Positions 13,979 to 26,935 of a DNA stretch of 64,000 bases are shown here, piece by piece. Position numbers and translations under genes: made by a program. Origin of the DNA: Oreocharis arfaki. Taxonomy: Eukaryota > Chordata > Aves > Passeriformes > Paramythiidae. Location: positions 1,809,764 to 1,873,763 of the forward strand of contig VZRR01010904.1 in NCBI GenBank assembly GCA_013398015.1, written 5' to 3'. The notes under the pieces were generated by a model. It was not told the DNA's origin. It saw only the letters and a program-made list of their open reading frames with translations, and did no database searches. Every line of letters begins with the position of its first letter. Position 1 is the stretch's first letter.

Positions 13979-14078
13979 GATTTCTATGTGACGAGGGTTA
14001 TCAATGAACTTTTCTATCAGTAAGCGATCATCACCAAAACTTGAAGCAGCTTCTTGAGATGAAAACCTAAAACCTTCC
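13979..14078 (-). CDS. PCCA: PCCA exon 10: adenine-binding EKF segment; 3' junction anomalous
   Basis: This coding exon follows a pyrimidine-rich acceptor (TTACTTAAG). One G completes Arg from exon 9. The exon then encodes EGFRFSSQEAASSFGDDR and LLIEKFIDNPRHIEI. The EKFI segment corresponds to the E. coli Glu201-Lys202-x-Leu204 hinge that contacts adenine. HIEI corresponds to His209 through Ile212. The human exon (c.717-819) is 103 nt and ends with a Gln codon. Here the frame is intact for 100 nt through the Ile codon, and then CC is followed directly by GTATTG. Using that GT gives 102 nt, so exon 11 would be out of frame and the conserved Gln lost. The coordinates given stop at the last safe codon. 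The cause could be an assembly error, atypical splicing or a real mutation. Identity as PCCA exon 10 is secure; only its end is uncertain. Confidence 0.93.
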
Positions 14079-15644
14079 CTTAAGTAATAAAACCAAAAAG
14101 AATAATCTGTATTTTGAAAGTTAAGTCCTGAAGCATACAAGAAAGAACACTTACTCATTTCAGTAAACAGTCAATCTTCTCTAATCAACACACACATCCA
14201 AAAACCAAGTTATACCATTTGCATTTGATTCTGTAATGAGTATCCCTTTTTTCATGCTTTACTTACAAAGCCAAAAAAAAAAATCTCCAACTAACCTCAA
14301 ACCAAATCAAAACATTCCCAAAGCACAAAAAAATTCAGTGTGTTTAAAAAGCATGAACATTTACAACAATCATTTATTCATTCTCTTTGTTGGCACTTTC
14401 TTCTGCAAAAGTAATGAAGTAATAGAATTTTAAGACCCAATAATTACAAAGTACTTGTTATATAGAAGTAAAGGTGAAGTTCACCATTACTTCCAGAACA
14501 GAGCCCTCAATACTCAAGAACAGCAGAGCTTGGTTAGTTGTGCATTAAAGAACTGCAAATGTAATATTACAGAAAGCTCCACCACTGAATACAACCTAGA
14601 AGTGCAATACTTGACTTCACAGAACACACCAGCTGTTCTAGTAGATTTTCCCTGCCTTAAAGTATACGTGAGTGTTATATGGAGCATGAAGTATGCTTCC
14701 CTCTGTTTCTTCCTTTACAAATGTAGTTAAACAAAATAAAGATACTTTATTTATTAACTTTTTTTTTCTCTAAATAGCAGAAAGAATACCCCTTGGCTCA
14801 AAACCTCTGACAAACAACTTCATGAACAGCTTTCTCAGGGTGAGATAGAGCATAATGCAGGGACCCAAAGGCTTCATTGAAATTTTCTACAGGCTCTGTA
14901 AGTGGTATATTAGTCTTATTCATGTTGATACATATGAAAAGCTTGGTCAAATTTCTGTGTGACTGACCACTGAAACACAGCATCTCTGACATTTGTGCCC
15001 AGAATAAGAACTACAGCACAACTGACTTGAAAGTTTTCATGCTTTCTACCTCTCGGATATAGTTAACCCAGACCATAGACTCACAAGATAGGTAAATTTA
15101 CAGTAGAGAAAAGTGTATAGAAGTGTATCTTCACCTTCTTTCAACATTGTGGGATAATACATGTTGTAATTTTGAGACATTATACTTAATGTACAACTTT
15201 CCTAAATTCATATTTAACTTCAATATATTTAATTACCTAGTTAAGAGAAAAAAGGGACATCAAAATTAGTGATTCTGTGCACTACCTGATCTGTCAAAAA
15301 AACCCCAAAGTCCTGTAACAAACAGCCATACAGTGTTTCTTATTGAAACAGATTTATAGCTATTTTAATTCCTATATCAAAGGCTGTTTTGTTTTGTAAA
15401 CATTTTTGTGTCACGCAGTTCTATGCACTATTATTCACAACTGACTTTTTCTTTCACCGAAGGATGTGTGCTAATTAGAAATCTACACTGCAATACTTGT
15501 TAGAAAAAGACAGGTGCCTAATCATCTCATCCATACATCTGTAAATCTTTTTAAATTAGGAATGACTACTCAGATATTCTGACCTTGTTTTATCTTACAA
15601 ATCTGTGCAGTTGCAATTGTCCAACGATAAAAATTACTTTCAAC

Positions 15645-15826
15645 TGGATGTGAGGAAAAAAAATGCTGGAAAGAATGAAAAAGCAGAGCAGGCTTTCTAA
15701 GGAGGCTGTGTAATCTCAATGCAAGACCCAATCAGGCAAAGTTCTAAGCAACTACCTTTAAACTGAGTGTTGATGCTATTCAGAGGATGAAGCTGGACGA
15801 GATGCTGCCTCTAGATCTCTTCAAAC
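15645..15826 (+). mobile_element. CR1 LINE 3' fragment, strongly diverged
   Basis: A degraded CR1 3' region. It shows a 'gatgtgaggaaaaaa' start, then 'ggaggctgtgtaatctca' (for the usual gaggctgtggagtctcc), 'atgcaagaccca', and a 3' end resembling 'ggatgaagctggacgagatg...ctctagatctcttcaaa' (for the usual ggttggactagatgacctccagaggtcccttccaa). It is more diverged than the copies at 12470 and 61258, which suggests an older insertion. Confidence 0.75.
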
Positions 15827-18534
15827 ACGCACAATTATAAAGAGGAAAAAATAGGATGTCTCTAAGGTTCCCCTCTCTCCCTACAGTACATTTACCCACA
15901 CTGAAGTTTAAGTTGTACAAAAGCATTACTGATGTTGCCACAAGCCTTCCTGTGGTTGTCTGAAGTGAAACAGCCATGCCAACTTTCTGCCTCCAGCTCT
16001 GAGATCAGCAGTGCTGCTTTAATTAAAACAATTTTCTTTTGAGGCAGTCAGACACTAACAAAAGACTGTACTCATCATGTAGAATTTCAGTTTTCAGTAT
16101 CAAGAAATAGTAAAATAATTTTTTTTTTCTTGTCAAGGCCAGCATTAGAAGGGCCATCTGGTTGAAAAGTAGACATTTGATAACCATTATTATAGTAGAA
16201 GCCCTCTAAAGCCCTAACAAGTAGCCAATAGCTATTCAAATGTTGTTGATTTTACACACAAAACCAATATCCATTGCTTCAAGTTTAACCCCAAATGTAA
16301 AAAAAAAAAACCAACTAAAATTATCTAGTCACACCATTTATGTATGTTTACATATGTAGACGGCATGCGAATATGTGGGTTTTTTAAAAATTAGGGTTTT
16401 AGGAAACACTCTTCTTCACTCACCCAATAGATTCCTTACCCTCACCTGAACAGCACACACCTGTGCAGGACAGACCAAAGATGTCAAGCCCATACACCCC
16501 CTTTTCTGCATAGTTTGAAAGGCCAAATGCAATGCTTTGGAAAGATAATAAAACCCAATGCACAGGCTTGTAATAAATAATGCTGCTGAATTTTTAAACC
16601 ACTGTCCTCTTATACTGCACACTTCATATTTTCTTTGCTTTAGGAGGTGGAGGATTCAGAATGATTTGCTACTTATTATTCCACATTAACTTCATCAAGT
16701 CCCACTGCTCATTCCTTCAGAGCCATTGGAAGATTACAGCATCAGGGGGAAAAGAACATTTTAATCAATGCTTCTAAAAAAAGGTGGGAAAATGCAGAAA
16801 ATTATTATTTCAGACTACAAAAACACGTTTACTAGTAGTTCTCCCACATGTCCTGCTGCACCATCTCAGTGAAGAGCAACAACTGTGGAACAGCAGAAGT
16901 AAACACAGCATGGTACCACAAGACCACAGAAGAGAAATTATAGGGGATTCTTGGAATCTAAGAACAGATGTTTGATTTCCGTTCATAAAATTGGCATTAG
17001 CACCAAGAAAGAATTTCAGAAACAGGACAGTTTCCATTTTCCTATTATTATAAGTTAAAAGACAAAATCTTTCATCTCTCTAAATATCTGTTGCTGGAAG
17101 CTACCTTGGTAAAAACTTTAAAAACAGATACCCACTAAGCATGCAAGACTTCAACATCTAGGAAAAGTTACAGAAGCTGAGACATATGGGGGAATTACTA
17201 ACACACAAGCTCCAAACTTTTCAAAGGTAACTTTTAAAAAATAAATCAGTACAAATTTTCAGCTTGGAGGTTATCATGTATGCAGCTGAGGCTACTAGCT
17301 AAAGAAACTAACTTCTATCTGCACATCCACAGAGTTTAAAACATGGGCCAATAGCTCCTGTATGATGACCTCCCATACTGAGCCTACAAGCCAGTAAGTG
17401 CCTTTACATACAAAGGTCCACCACAACCTCTGCCAGAAAATTTCAGTCTGTTCTTTGGAAGTGACAGAGTCCTGAATTTAATTCCTTTTCAGAGCTGCCA
17501 GCCTACCATCTGAAGCCGTGAAGCCTAAAAATTTAGTTACATGTACAATTGTTACACGCATACTGAAAGCAAGAAGCCTTCAGTTTCTCCACAAAGAAGG
17601 AACGATACAGACGATGTGTAGCTATTCAGACACACACCCTAGTCATGCTTTGCTGTACTGCCTCATGAGCTTAACGTTGTCTATACCTTTCAGATCAGGC
17701 TCGCCGGGATGCGAGCACAGAGGTTCTCCATATACAAAGACCAGAGCTAGGATGATCAATGACACTAAATTAAAAATACTTTTAGGTACAGACCACAGCA
17801 GAACTTTCTCAGGTTGTAAAAGATCTACCAGCCTGAACTTTAGGTAAACTTCTTTTCAGAAATCCACCCTTCATTTTCAATGTAATTTTAAGTGGGCATC
17901 TATCAGTCAAACAAAAGGCATGCTAAATTATATGTCTCCAAACCAAGACAACTAGCTAGGGATTACATTAGAGTGAACATAAGGATATCTTAATATCAGA
18001 TGTGGGTCAGTGGCTTGAACTGTACACAAAATTCCACTCTAGAGTTTGACCAAAATTTGGAAAAAAGTAATAGAAGCAAAAACTGGGAGGGACTCCGATC
18101 TTCAAAAACACAAGAGCAGCCCTACCCAGAGATGGGAGAAACACTGCAGCCTTCCACAGTGAAGGGCATGTGAAGAGCTATTTCAAAAACCAAATTGTAA
18201 CACTGACAAAACTGTACCAGTATTTCTTTTAGAAATACTAGCTGAAAATTAACAGAAATCTTAGCTATAGCTGGAATAAGATAATAATTACAGAGGATCT
18301 AAAACAATTGTCATCACTTGGTATATTTAAGGGACATGAAAGATAAAGCAGCAGTAAGTTACCACAGTGAGTAATTCTGTAAAGTAGCAATTAAGTTCCT
18401 CAGATTGGTCTTTTCCACTTTCAGTAGCTATTTCCACATCACGCCACACATACATTTAAGCCTCCTTGCTGTACCACACAGTCAGTTGAAACAAGAAAGG
18501 TTTTCAACTATCCTGAAAATCCAAAAGTATGTTT

Positions 18535-18750
18535 CAAACAAGGAGCAGGTTCTTCACCCAGAGGGTGGCTGGGCACTGGAACAGGCTCCTCAGGGAAATA
18601 GTCACAGCACCAGCCTGACAGAGTACAAGAAGCATTAGGACAATGCTCTTAGATACATGGTGTGACTCTTGGGGATGGTCCTGTGCAAGGCTAGGTGTTG
18701 GACTCCATGATCCTTGTGGATCCCTTCCCAATCAGGAATGATTCTATATA
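18535..18750 (+). mobile_element. CR1 LINE 3' fragment
   Basis: A CR1-type 3' end with 'cacccagagggtggctgg', 'gcactggaacaggctcctca', 'tgttggactccatgatcctt', 'gtggatcccttcccaatcag' and the tail 'aatgattctatata'. The 'gatccttgtggatccctt' version marks a different CR1 subfamily from the copy at 12470. It is antisense to PCCA in intron 9. Confidence 0.92.
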
Positions 18751-19477
18751 AAGACTTTCATTTTGAAATTGTATTTTAAATTAATCCCATGAGACAAAGC
18801 CAAAACAAGTTTACAGATCAAAATATTACCAACCGTTCTTCACACTCACCTTGTATTTATGAACTCTGAAATGCAAAAGGCCATTCAGATATTAGTTTTT
18901 CCAGAGTCTGCCCATAGCAGATAATTTGTTTATTTTTAGTATTACATGGACTTGAATGCAGCAAAACTATACAATAGTTTTATGTAGTATTAAAACTATC
19001 AGATATATTGTTTTGTCAGTAACAATTGAGTCACCTTCAAAACATTCAAGTCAGGTGTTCTCTAGACATATAAAAAGAAACAATTTTAGATCCATAACAC
19101 AACTAATGGGCATGTACAACAAATCTTTTACAACCTCATAAGTATTCTAAAAGACAGACTGTTAGAGAAACCCAAATATTCTTCTTCACCTGAGAAGTAA
19201 ATCTGTTTGTCTTCAAGTTCTCTTAAAACACACTTTCATCTTCCTGCAAGAAGTATTTTGTCAACTTAATTTTACCTATTCACAAACATTAAAATAAGCT
19301 TCTCTCCTTGATTTAGGTTCAATAAGTAGCATTGATCTGTGACTGTCTGGATGTTCTTCCTCTTAGCACCTTTCAGATATAACATTACACTATAAAGGCA
19401 AGGCTTGCACAGCGAACCAAGAGGATTGTTATAAGGACTCCACTACAAATAATGAGGAGCTGAATGATACTTCAGAA

Positions 19478-19535
19478 TTGAATTGGACTCGATGATCCTT
19501 GTCCATCCCATCCAATCCAGGATATTTTATCATTC
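19478..19535 (+). mobile_element. CR1 LINE, extreme 3' end fragment
   Basis: A short CR1 tail reading 'ttggactcgatgatccttgt', then 'ccatcccatccaatccagga' and 'tattttatcattc'. It belongs to the same subfamily type as the 18535 copy. The 5' limit is uncertain, and diverged element sequence may extend some tens of bases upstream. Confidence 0.8.
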
Positions 19536-20980
19536 AAAAGCTTTCCATAAACAAGGCAAGCAGCTCAAATTATCATTGAATAGGACTGAGTCAAAGTAAT
19601 ATCACTAAATTAATTTACTGATATGCAAATGTACATAAAAGAATATCCCTAGCTAGCTTCTACTGGTACCAATCAGCTCTACCAGGTGACTTTCTAAACC
19701 ATGACCACAGCCTTTCTCCAAATTAAGTTGGCAATCACGATTTTAGATCCATTTTTGCTTTAAAACAGTTACTTTAATCAAGCTCCTTTGCTCCTTTCTG
19801 AACTAAACAAAAAATGAATGCCTTCCTTTCAAGTCCAACAGATGCAACTGCTGCCTGAACAAGATCAAGGCAGTAATTTTGGATTCTAAAGCAGTAGCAA
19901 CAAAATATCCTTTTAAGAAAGCAGGTTATTCTAGATCTTCATTCTACTGCACAAAACATTATTTTCTTATTTGGATTTGAATACAAATGGACTAGACAGA
20001 GCAAGGTACAAATAAACCCACCATGTTTTCTTTAAATCTAAAATTTAACTGCTAGACATCATTGTTCTTTCATCCAGTTTTTAGGTTTTGACAAACAAAA
20101 ATTTAATAGCGGACAGAAAAATGACAGGGAAGTCTTGCAAATGACTAAATTCACTGAAAATTTCAGTTGTACTTTGTTGACTCCAGCACATGTGCTGCTC
20201 CCTCTGTGCAGAAAGGAAAACATTCAGGTTATTTTGGATCAAACAGGCTTTTCATTACAAGTCTTTGAAAAATCAGAAAATACTATTTTCTGTAAGATCA
20301 GCAGCACATGGACTTGAAATCAGGCTCCTCACTGCCAGAATATCAGCAGATAATGGATTGTAAAATTCCAAGTCAACAACAAAGCATCATGGAATGTTCA
20401 GGATTCAGACAACCAATAAGACACATGAAAACATCTGTGTTGAAATACGTGTTGCTTCAAAACAGACAAAAGTACAATAGTTTGCAGATCCAAATACTTT
20501 AAACACTGAAGTATGCAATTTATTAGAGCACATTCTGGTAATACCATATGTGTTTCCACGTAGGAATTATCAGTCTCATCCACTTTAACAGAACTAATGA
20601 CATGCATTAATGTTTGTGAATCAGGGCCAATAAATATTCTAACAGAGAATTAATAAATCAGCATTCTGAAAGGCATACAGCAAAATGTTATTTACACTCT
20701 AAATTTACAGTCTGACATTAGACTAACAGCAGTGGTAAATGTTGGTTTTTTACTGAAATTAATGGACAGTGTTTTGTAAGGTTTATGCAAGAATTAAGTG
20801 GAAATAGGCACACACAAATTTCCAAAGTATATCACTCACTATACTGAAAGGATAAAACCAAATAATATCCAATTTCTCTGTCTAACATTTCATATCTGCT
20901 CAACTGTCAGCTCACAATGGCTTAATGGGACTTCAGTAACTGCAGCATTCATCAAGGCAAGCTTTTGGACAGCATCTCAC

Positions 20981-21059
20981 CTGGTCTCTTCATCATCCCA
21001 AGCGATTCTCATGCCTTTCCCACCACCACCTGCTGAGGCCTTGATCATGACAGGGTAGC
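20981..21059 (-). CDS. PCCA: PCCA exon 9: ATP-grasp glycine-rich loop
   Basis: A 79-nt coding exon. Its first two bases complete a Gly codon begun in exon 8. It then encodes YPVMIKASAGGGGKGM followed by RIAWDDEET, and ends with the AG of an Arg codon finished in exon 10. This is the mobile glycine-rich lid of the biotin carboxylase ATP-grasp fold. The Lys in MIKAS corresponds to E. coli Lys159 and contacts ATP phosphates. The acceptor (CCGCTGTTAG) and donor (CAG/GTGAGA) are canonical. Length and phases match human exon 9 (c.638-716, from memory), and all lid glycines are present. Confidence 0.97.
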
Positions 21060-24000
21060 CTAACAGCGGGGAACAATTAGACAGAAGTTCAAACTTTGTT
21101 CAGTTGGTCAGAGGAACATGACAACTGACCACATGTCCAATAAAGCCAGTAGACAATAACTTCATTTATTAAAACACTTTGTTTGCAGGAAGAACAGAGG
21201 AGAAACTTTTCTTTTCAAAACTTAGCTGTCAGTGCAGTAATTTCTACAGCCAAGAAAGGCTGTCTTCTCCAATTCATTTATACCAAAAAAACACAGAATG
21301 AATTATTCCCAAATAATGAAGTGATTTATGAACAAGGCATTTGACCTTTTTAAGCTCACGTTTCTTTAGGAACAATTTTTTTTCCTTTGTTGCTGCTTAA
21401 ATAATACTCTTTTTTTAAATTAATAGCAAAAATTAGTAGATCTTCATAAATTAAATCTAAGGATTGAGTAAACAAACGTGTATCTTATCAACACTTCTAG
21501 TGCAGTACATTTTAAATAATAGAGCAGCTCAAGAGCTGTGCTGCTTAGACATTATGCAATAGTATCAGAAAACAGATTACTTTTTTTTTTTACAATAAAA
21601 ATGTATTCTCCCCAACTACTGACAAGTAGTAAGAAAAAACAAGCAGTATAAATCTGACAGCATTGTACATAACTGGCAAATCTTACTCGTAGAACAAGAT
21701 ACTGTAAAGTGGATATGAGGCAGGACCTGCCTTTTCTGAAAGCTAGAAAATAACAGTAAAGTATACAGTTTAAATGCAGATTTAGTAATGATTGTTTCTT
21801 TTTAATACAATCTTTTCATTCAAAGCAACTTCCTGAAACACTTCCTTCATACCAGAGAACTTGACTGTTCTCTACACAACCATGCAGAAAGCTAAAATCA
21901 AGGATCTGTTTAAAATGCTTTTGACATTTCTAGGATAGCAGAAAATTCTTTATGCCTTTGGTCTCCAGTATGTTTAATGAAAATCACAACATTAAGGCAA
22001 ATATCAGACCAGCTGATATCATCTGGCAAGAAGAGTATCAGTCCTTGAGAACTGAAGAAACAAAAGGCTTTGATTTGAGGACAGAAAGAGACATTTGAAT
22101 ATGGTTCCTAGAAGTGGGTCCAGTCTACTGTCATATGTGTTACTGATATTTACAATTTCTTTCTGGAATGTAGATCTACTCTTGCTCTGTCAAGTGACAG
22201 CAATACAATATGCCCACCTCCTCCTCACAGTGATCTAACTGAAAGGAGGTTCGGGAGAAGATAATTAAAACCAGCAAGATCTGGAAAATCTTTTTTTTTT
22301 TCCTTAAAAAGTCTGAAATGGATACCAAAAAAAGGCATGAGACAAGCATAACAAACACTAGTGTTGACTGGAAGGCAGGAAAGCAGCAACAGTACAAGAG
22401 AACATTAAATTAACAAAGAAAGAGAAAAAAAAAACAAACCAATAAAATAGTTTCCAACTTAACACATTATTAGACTGAGAAACCCCAGGCCATAAAGCAT
22501 TCACATGGCTGAAAGCTGGAGAGAGGTAATAGTTAAGCACACGTAGAGCACAAACCAAACTCCTATACAATGGATTACCAAAAGGCTGAAAATCTTCATG
22601 CCTCGGAGTCTAAAGTAGTCTCTTGTTACAACGTATAAGGTTAAGACCAAACAGAGCCATGCAAATAACCTTTCTAGAGTCTCTCTTATATTTTCTTACA
22701 AAATATCTGATACTACCTATAGAAGGGTACAAGATAAGTCACAGAGTAACAGTGAGTTTGACCCAGGCCTCTACAATCCCAGAGATTAAAGAGTAAAGGC
22801 AAAATAACTCTAGATTACATGCAGCAACAGTCAAGTTCAACCAATTTTCATGAAATGCAGTATATGCAATATTTGCACAAGAGCATCTTACTGATGCTGC
22901 AGCTGCATTTCCAGACCCCTGGCACTGGCAGGCTCCCAACACAAGTCACTGGATATCTTGCAGTAAAGAAAAAGCACATCTTGTATAACCTTCATGCAAG
23001 AAATGAGAGTTTACTGCATAACACACTAACAAACCTCTGGCAATACTACTACCATCTAGAGACCCTGTCCAACCCAAAAAGCTGCAAGACTGAAATTTTG
23101 AAACAAGCATTGTTTTAAGCCTTATTGTAGCAAGCACACTAAGGCAATTTCCATTACCAAATCTATCTTATTCAGTGTTACATGTACTTGAAAAAAATCA
23201 TCATTAGTTATGCTATCAATTTCAGTCTAATAATATCAGTTGCTTGAATGGCTTGCTGATTTTAATTCTGTAAGCAAAGTCTAGTCTGCATTTACTGGTC
23301 TTTAGTTTCAAAAGCAAAACAGGCATGTTGGAAGTGAGCCTTGGTAAGCCTTTATATGCTCCAAAATGTAATTCACATATCACAGCTCACATGGTTAAAT
23401 TATCAGAGACTACACATGGGTTACCAGTATCATTCACCAAGTGTAAGACCACTTTGCTTCCACTCCCACCCACCTTTTACGTACAGTGCCACATGCCAAC
23501 TACACCTGTAGGCAAGGCAGTTAAAGACTCCCAAAGAGCCACTATATAATCAAAAATAAAGTAAGTTTTCAAAAAATTAAGTAAGGCCTGTTTTGAAAAA
23601 ATACATACAGGTTTTCTAGTTGAGAAAGAAAAATTGCAACAGACCTCTCTACGTGTTTGCATGTAAACTAGCCAGTCCCTGAATATAAGGATACTGGAGC
23701 TTTTTCTCAAATATGAGGTTACACACTCCGTGCTCTTGGGGGTACTGAACTAAGCTTAAGAGCAGCTCTTTAGCCAATACCAAACACTGAAAGAAAGGCA
23801 TTGTAAAATTTAAGTTTTGCATGCATATTGGGTATAGGATACTGGGATCAGAATGCATTACTCAACACTCTCCACTTTTGTACTATTCAGCAGCAATCAA
23901 AATCGCTTAAGTATGTTCACATGGATTGTTTGGATTAGTTGTGGGAAGGGAGAGGCATGCAAACAATTTCTAACACCATTTATAAGTACCCACAACAACA

Positions 24001-26898
24001 GCAATGAAAAGACTCACAAAGCAGACACATTTCTGAGTAGGTGTCAGGTTTTCAATCCTTCCCTCAAATTAGATGCCAATTTATGTGAAATTAAAATTGC
24101 ATGTGAGATTAAAACCTACTCTTGTTTTACAGTTTTACATTCTTGTGATGCCTCTTAAGGATGGGTCTAAAGACCTTAGGAGGCAAGAAGGTAAAAAGCC
24201 GTCAGTCTTGAAGATCACTGTGCCTACTTTTGCTGCTAAAAAGGTGCTATTAAGTTAGGACTGCTTTGTTTCCAGGACAGTTACTATTCCGAGAATATGA
24301 ATGATAAAAGGAGTAAACAAACTTCTGATGTCCCACAGCTGTTAGTTCCCTCACTCTCTGCCACCAAGGTTTTTAGATGTCATTTAACCATTTTTATAAA
24401 GTTGCAGATAGTAGACCACAGAACACATTGAGCAATACCATTCTGAGCAGTATTGCATGTGGTGATACCAGATTCTTTTCAATACCCATTATTAAAAGCT
24501 AGCACTAACTAAACCCATGTCAAATGAAACATGACAAAAAAACCCCATCTTTTTCATCTCTTCAGTTTTGTACAGACTTTCATTTAGTTTTAACTGACTG
24601 CACTTCACAGCTGTTCAATCCCTTCAAATAGAGGAGTCAAACTTTCTGAAGTTTCATCGATGCTTCAGAATCAAGAAGCCAGCAGTGCTTAACGTGCAAC
24701 TCTACATACAGACCTAAAAGCAGCATGGGAAAAGGGCCAATGTAATTAAGCACTACAGAAAGGATCACAAGAGCAGAACAGCCCACACCAACAAACAGAG
24801 GAGACTGTAGAAAAGAGCCAATACAGCAATTTGTGTCTGAACTTCTTCCAGTTTCCGATTTAGCCTAGTATCTGTGTCACATTCTCTCTCGACAACTCAG
24901 GAAAATCTCTCAAACCAGGGGCAAAAAGGTGGTTTAATTCCCATACCTTGAAAATGTGTATCCATAGATAATAGTCACTGAAACAGGTAAAGGCTGTGTT
25001 CTCTACCCTGAGGTGCCATGCTCCACCTACTATGGGATCTTTGGCCAGAACACAGCAGAGAGAAGCAGGAAAAAAACCACAGGCAGCAAGAGAGCATCAC
25101 ACAGAGTTTTAGTGTTTTAAGTGCTCACCCATGGTTATTTTTTAAATAATTACTTAAGCTTTCTTAGAAGACTAAAACTCTGGATTAGTGAAATTAGAAA
25201 CAATCTGAAAGTATTCCATTGCATATCAAGTACTTTATACACAAGGACAAATATATTTTATATATATATACAAGAGACTAATTTCATTCGATCTTAGATC
25301 CTTTGAAATTAAAATCACTACGTTTTACTCTGGTCAGTGGTTACAATTAGACAGAAGCTTAACCAAACTGATCAGCTTGTCGAAACGTGGGAGGGGAAAA
25401 AGCCAGACGGGACATTTTTCTTTCACTACATGGTTTCATGGTACAAACCCTTCTTGTATCAAAACAGTTTAAGAATTTTCCATCTAAATAAAGCACCACC
25501 CAGCTGTCTGTAATTGACTTTATTATCACAGATTTAAGACCACCTTAATATAATGACCTCCAAAGTGCTACTGATATCAAAGACAGGAACCAGCCAACAG
25601 AACACCAGAAGAACTCAGAGGAAAATTAAAAAAGAATGTATTTTAAAGGGTGTCTAGAAAGCCACTGCATGCCTTCTGACTTCCATTCATCAAAACTGTT
25701 TTAAAAAATCCTTGCAGGAAATCTTTAAAACACAAGAGCAAGAAAGACTATTGAAGAGAAACTGAACTGAAATAAAGTCACAATATTATATCTTTATTCA
25801 CGACTAAACCCAATTTTATTTACCATTCTCTCTGAATGTTCCAGTTTGGTTAGTAATCTCTTCCTTTTGGTAATGCTCCCGTGATCAGTTATCACTGGAT
25901 TTCACAACAAGGACACAGAGCCTGACCCACAGAAGTGCTGACTTCAATTGTGTCAACCTAAAAGTCAGACAAGCCTAGGAGGGGTTTCGGGGCAGTTAAC
26001 CAGTGCAGGGTAAAAGGCCCAACTTAAATTCAAAGCGGACAGCTCTTACATTCCTTAGAAGTTATCTGTAGCAGTGCAAGTCCCACTTTCTATCTGGCAC
26101 ATAAAGGTACAGCAATAGCTTTTGACACAGGTGAAAAGCTGTTTATCTACCTGTGATAAACCTAAATAGCTTCTCATGGTTACAGTCTCAAAGGGAAAAT
26201 TAAAGAAAAATCCCAAGAAAAATCATACATCTTACTGCATCAGAGTCTTCTCCTAGAAAGCATTTAAAAACATGTGTAATTTCAAGCATATGGTTTGGTA
26301 TTTTCACTAATATCAAGCTTTAGTAAAGAAAAGCCAAAACTCATTAAACACATATTACACTTAACCTTCATCAAAATGAGCCCCAGACTCATTTGCTGGT
26401 TGCTCTTTTCACCATTCTATGAGATATGCAGAAGCAGAATAGTCACTTTATTCCAGTAAGCGCAGAAGGCTGGTGCTCTGGATCATATTCAAGCTAGCTG
26501 TAGTCCACACAGTGAGGAAGAATAAAGATCGTAACGTCACTGGTGTCAGTCTCCATATAAAGGGAAATGTACCATGCCTAGCTTCTGACTATCATGTCCA
26601 ACTGCAGATATACTTTCAGATAACTCCTTTAGTGAGGTACTCATTACTGCATATTACATTCATTCCACAAATGATGGCTGCACTTGTTCTGTAAATTCCA
26701 GTTTGAAAAGCCCAAATGTGACGATATAAGAGACAGGGCATTAGTGTCTAGATTCTTCCAGCCCTATGGGCAACAGGGAACTTAAAAACTATTAAAACAT
26801 TATTTGTTCTATAGGGATTACTTATTACACATTCAATTTAGTCAACCATGTCTGCTGAGAGGCACACAAATCCCACCATAGCTAATTTAAGAACTTAC
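21060..26898 (-). other. PCCA: PCCA intron 8
   Basis: A 5,839-bp intron with a GTAAGT donor and a TTAG acceptor. It contains AT-rich, unique-looking DNA, including a short TA-rich stretch at about 25250-25272 and a T tract near 22290. I recognised no CR1 element, RNA gene or additional exon. Confidence 0.85.
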
Positions 26899-26935
26899 CA
26901 ATTTCCCTTGCAATTCTGACAGCTTCATCTGCATC
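26899..26935 (-). CDS. PCCA: PCCA exon 8 (37-nt micro-exon)
   Basis: A very short coding exon of 37 nt encoding DADEAVRIAREI plus the first base of a Gly codon. This is the helix that follows the GFDGVVK turn in the biotin carboxylase domain. It is flanked by a TTTTACAG acceptor and a TTG/GTAAGT donor, and its length and phase match human exon 8 (c.601-637, from memory). It is identified by exact agreement of phase and by homology with the neighbouring exons. Its small size would make it easy to miss in an ab initio annotation. Confidence 0.96.

Larger units (their letters stand above)
14079..20980 (-). other. PCCA: PCCA intron 9
   Basis: This intron of 6,902 bp has a GTGAGA donor next to exon 9 and a CTTAAG acceptor next to exon 10. 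It holds three plus-strand CR1 remnants (15645-15826, 18535-18750, 19478-19535), all antisense to PCCA. The rest is AT-rich DNA with poly(A)/poly(T) tracts and no recognised gene. Confidence 0.85.
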
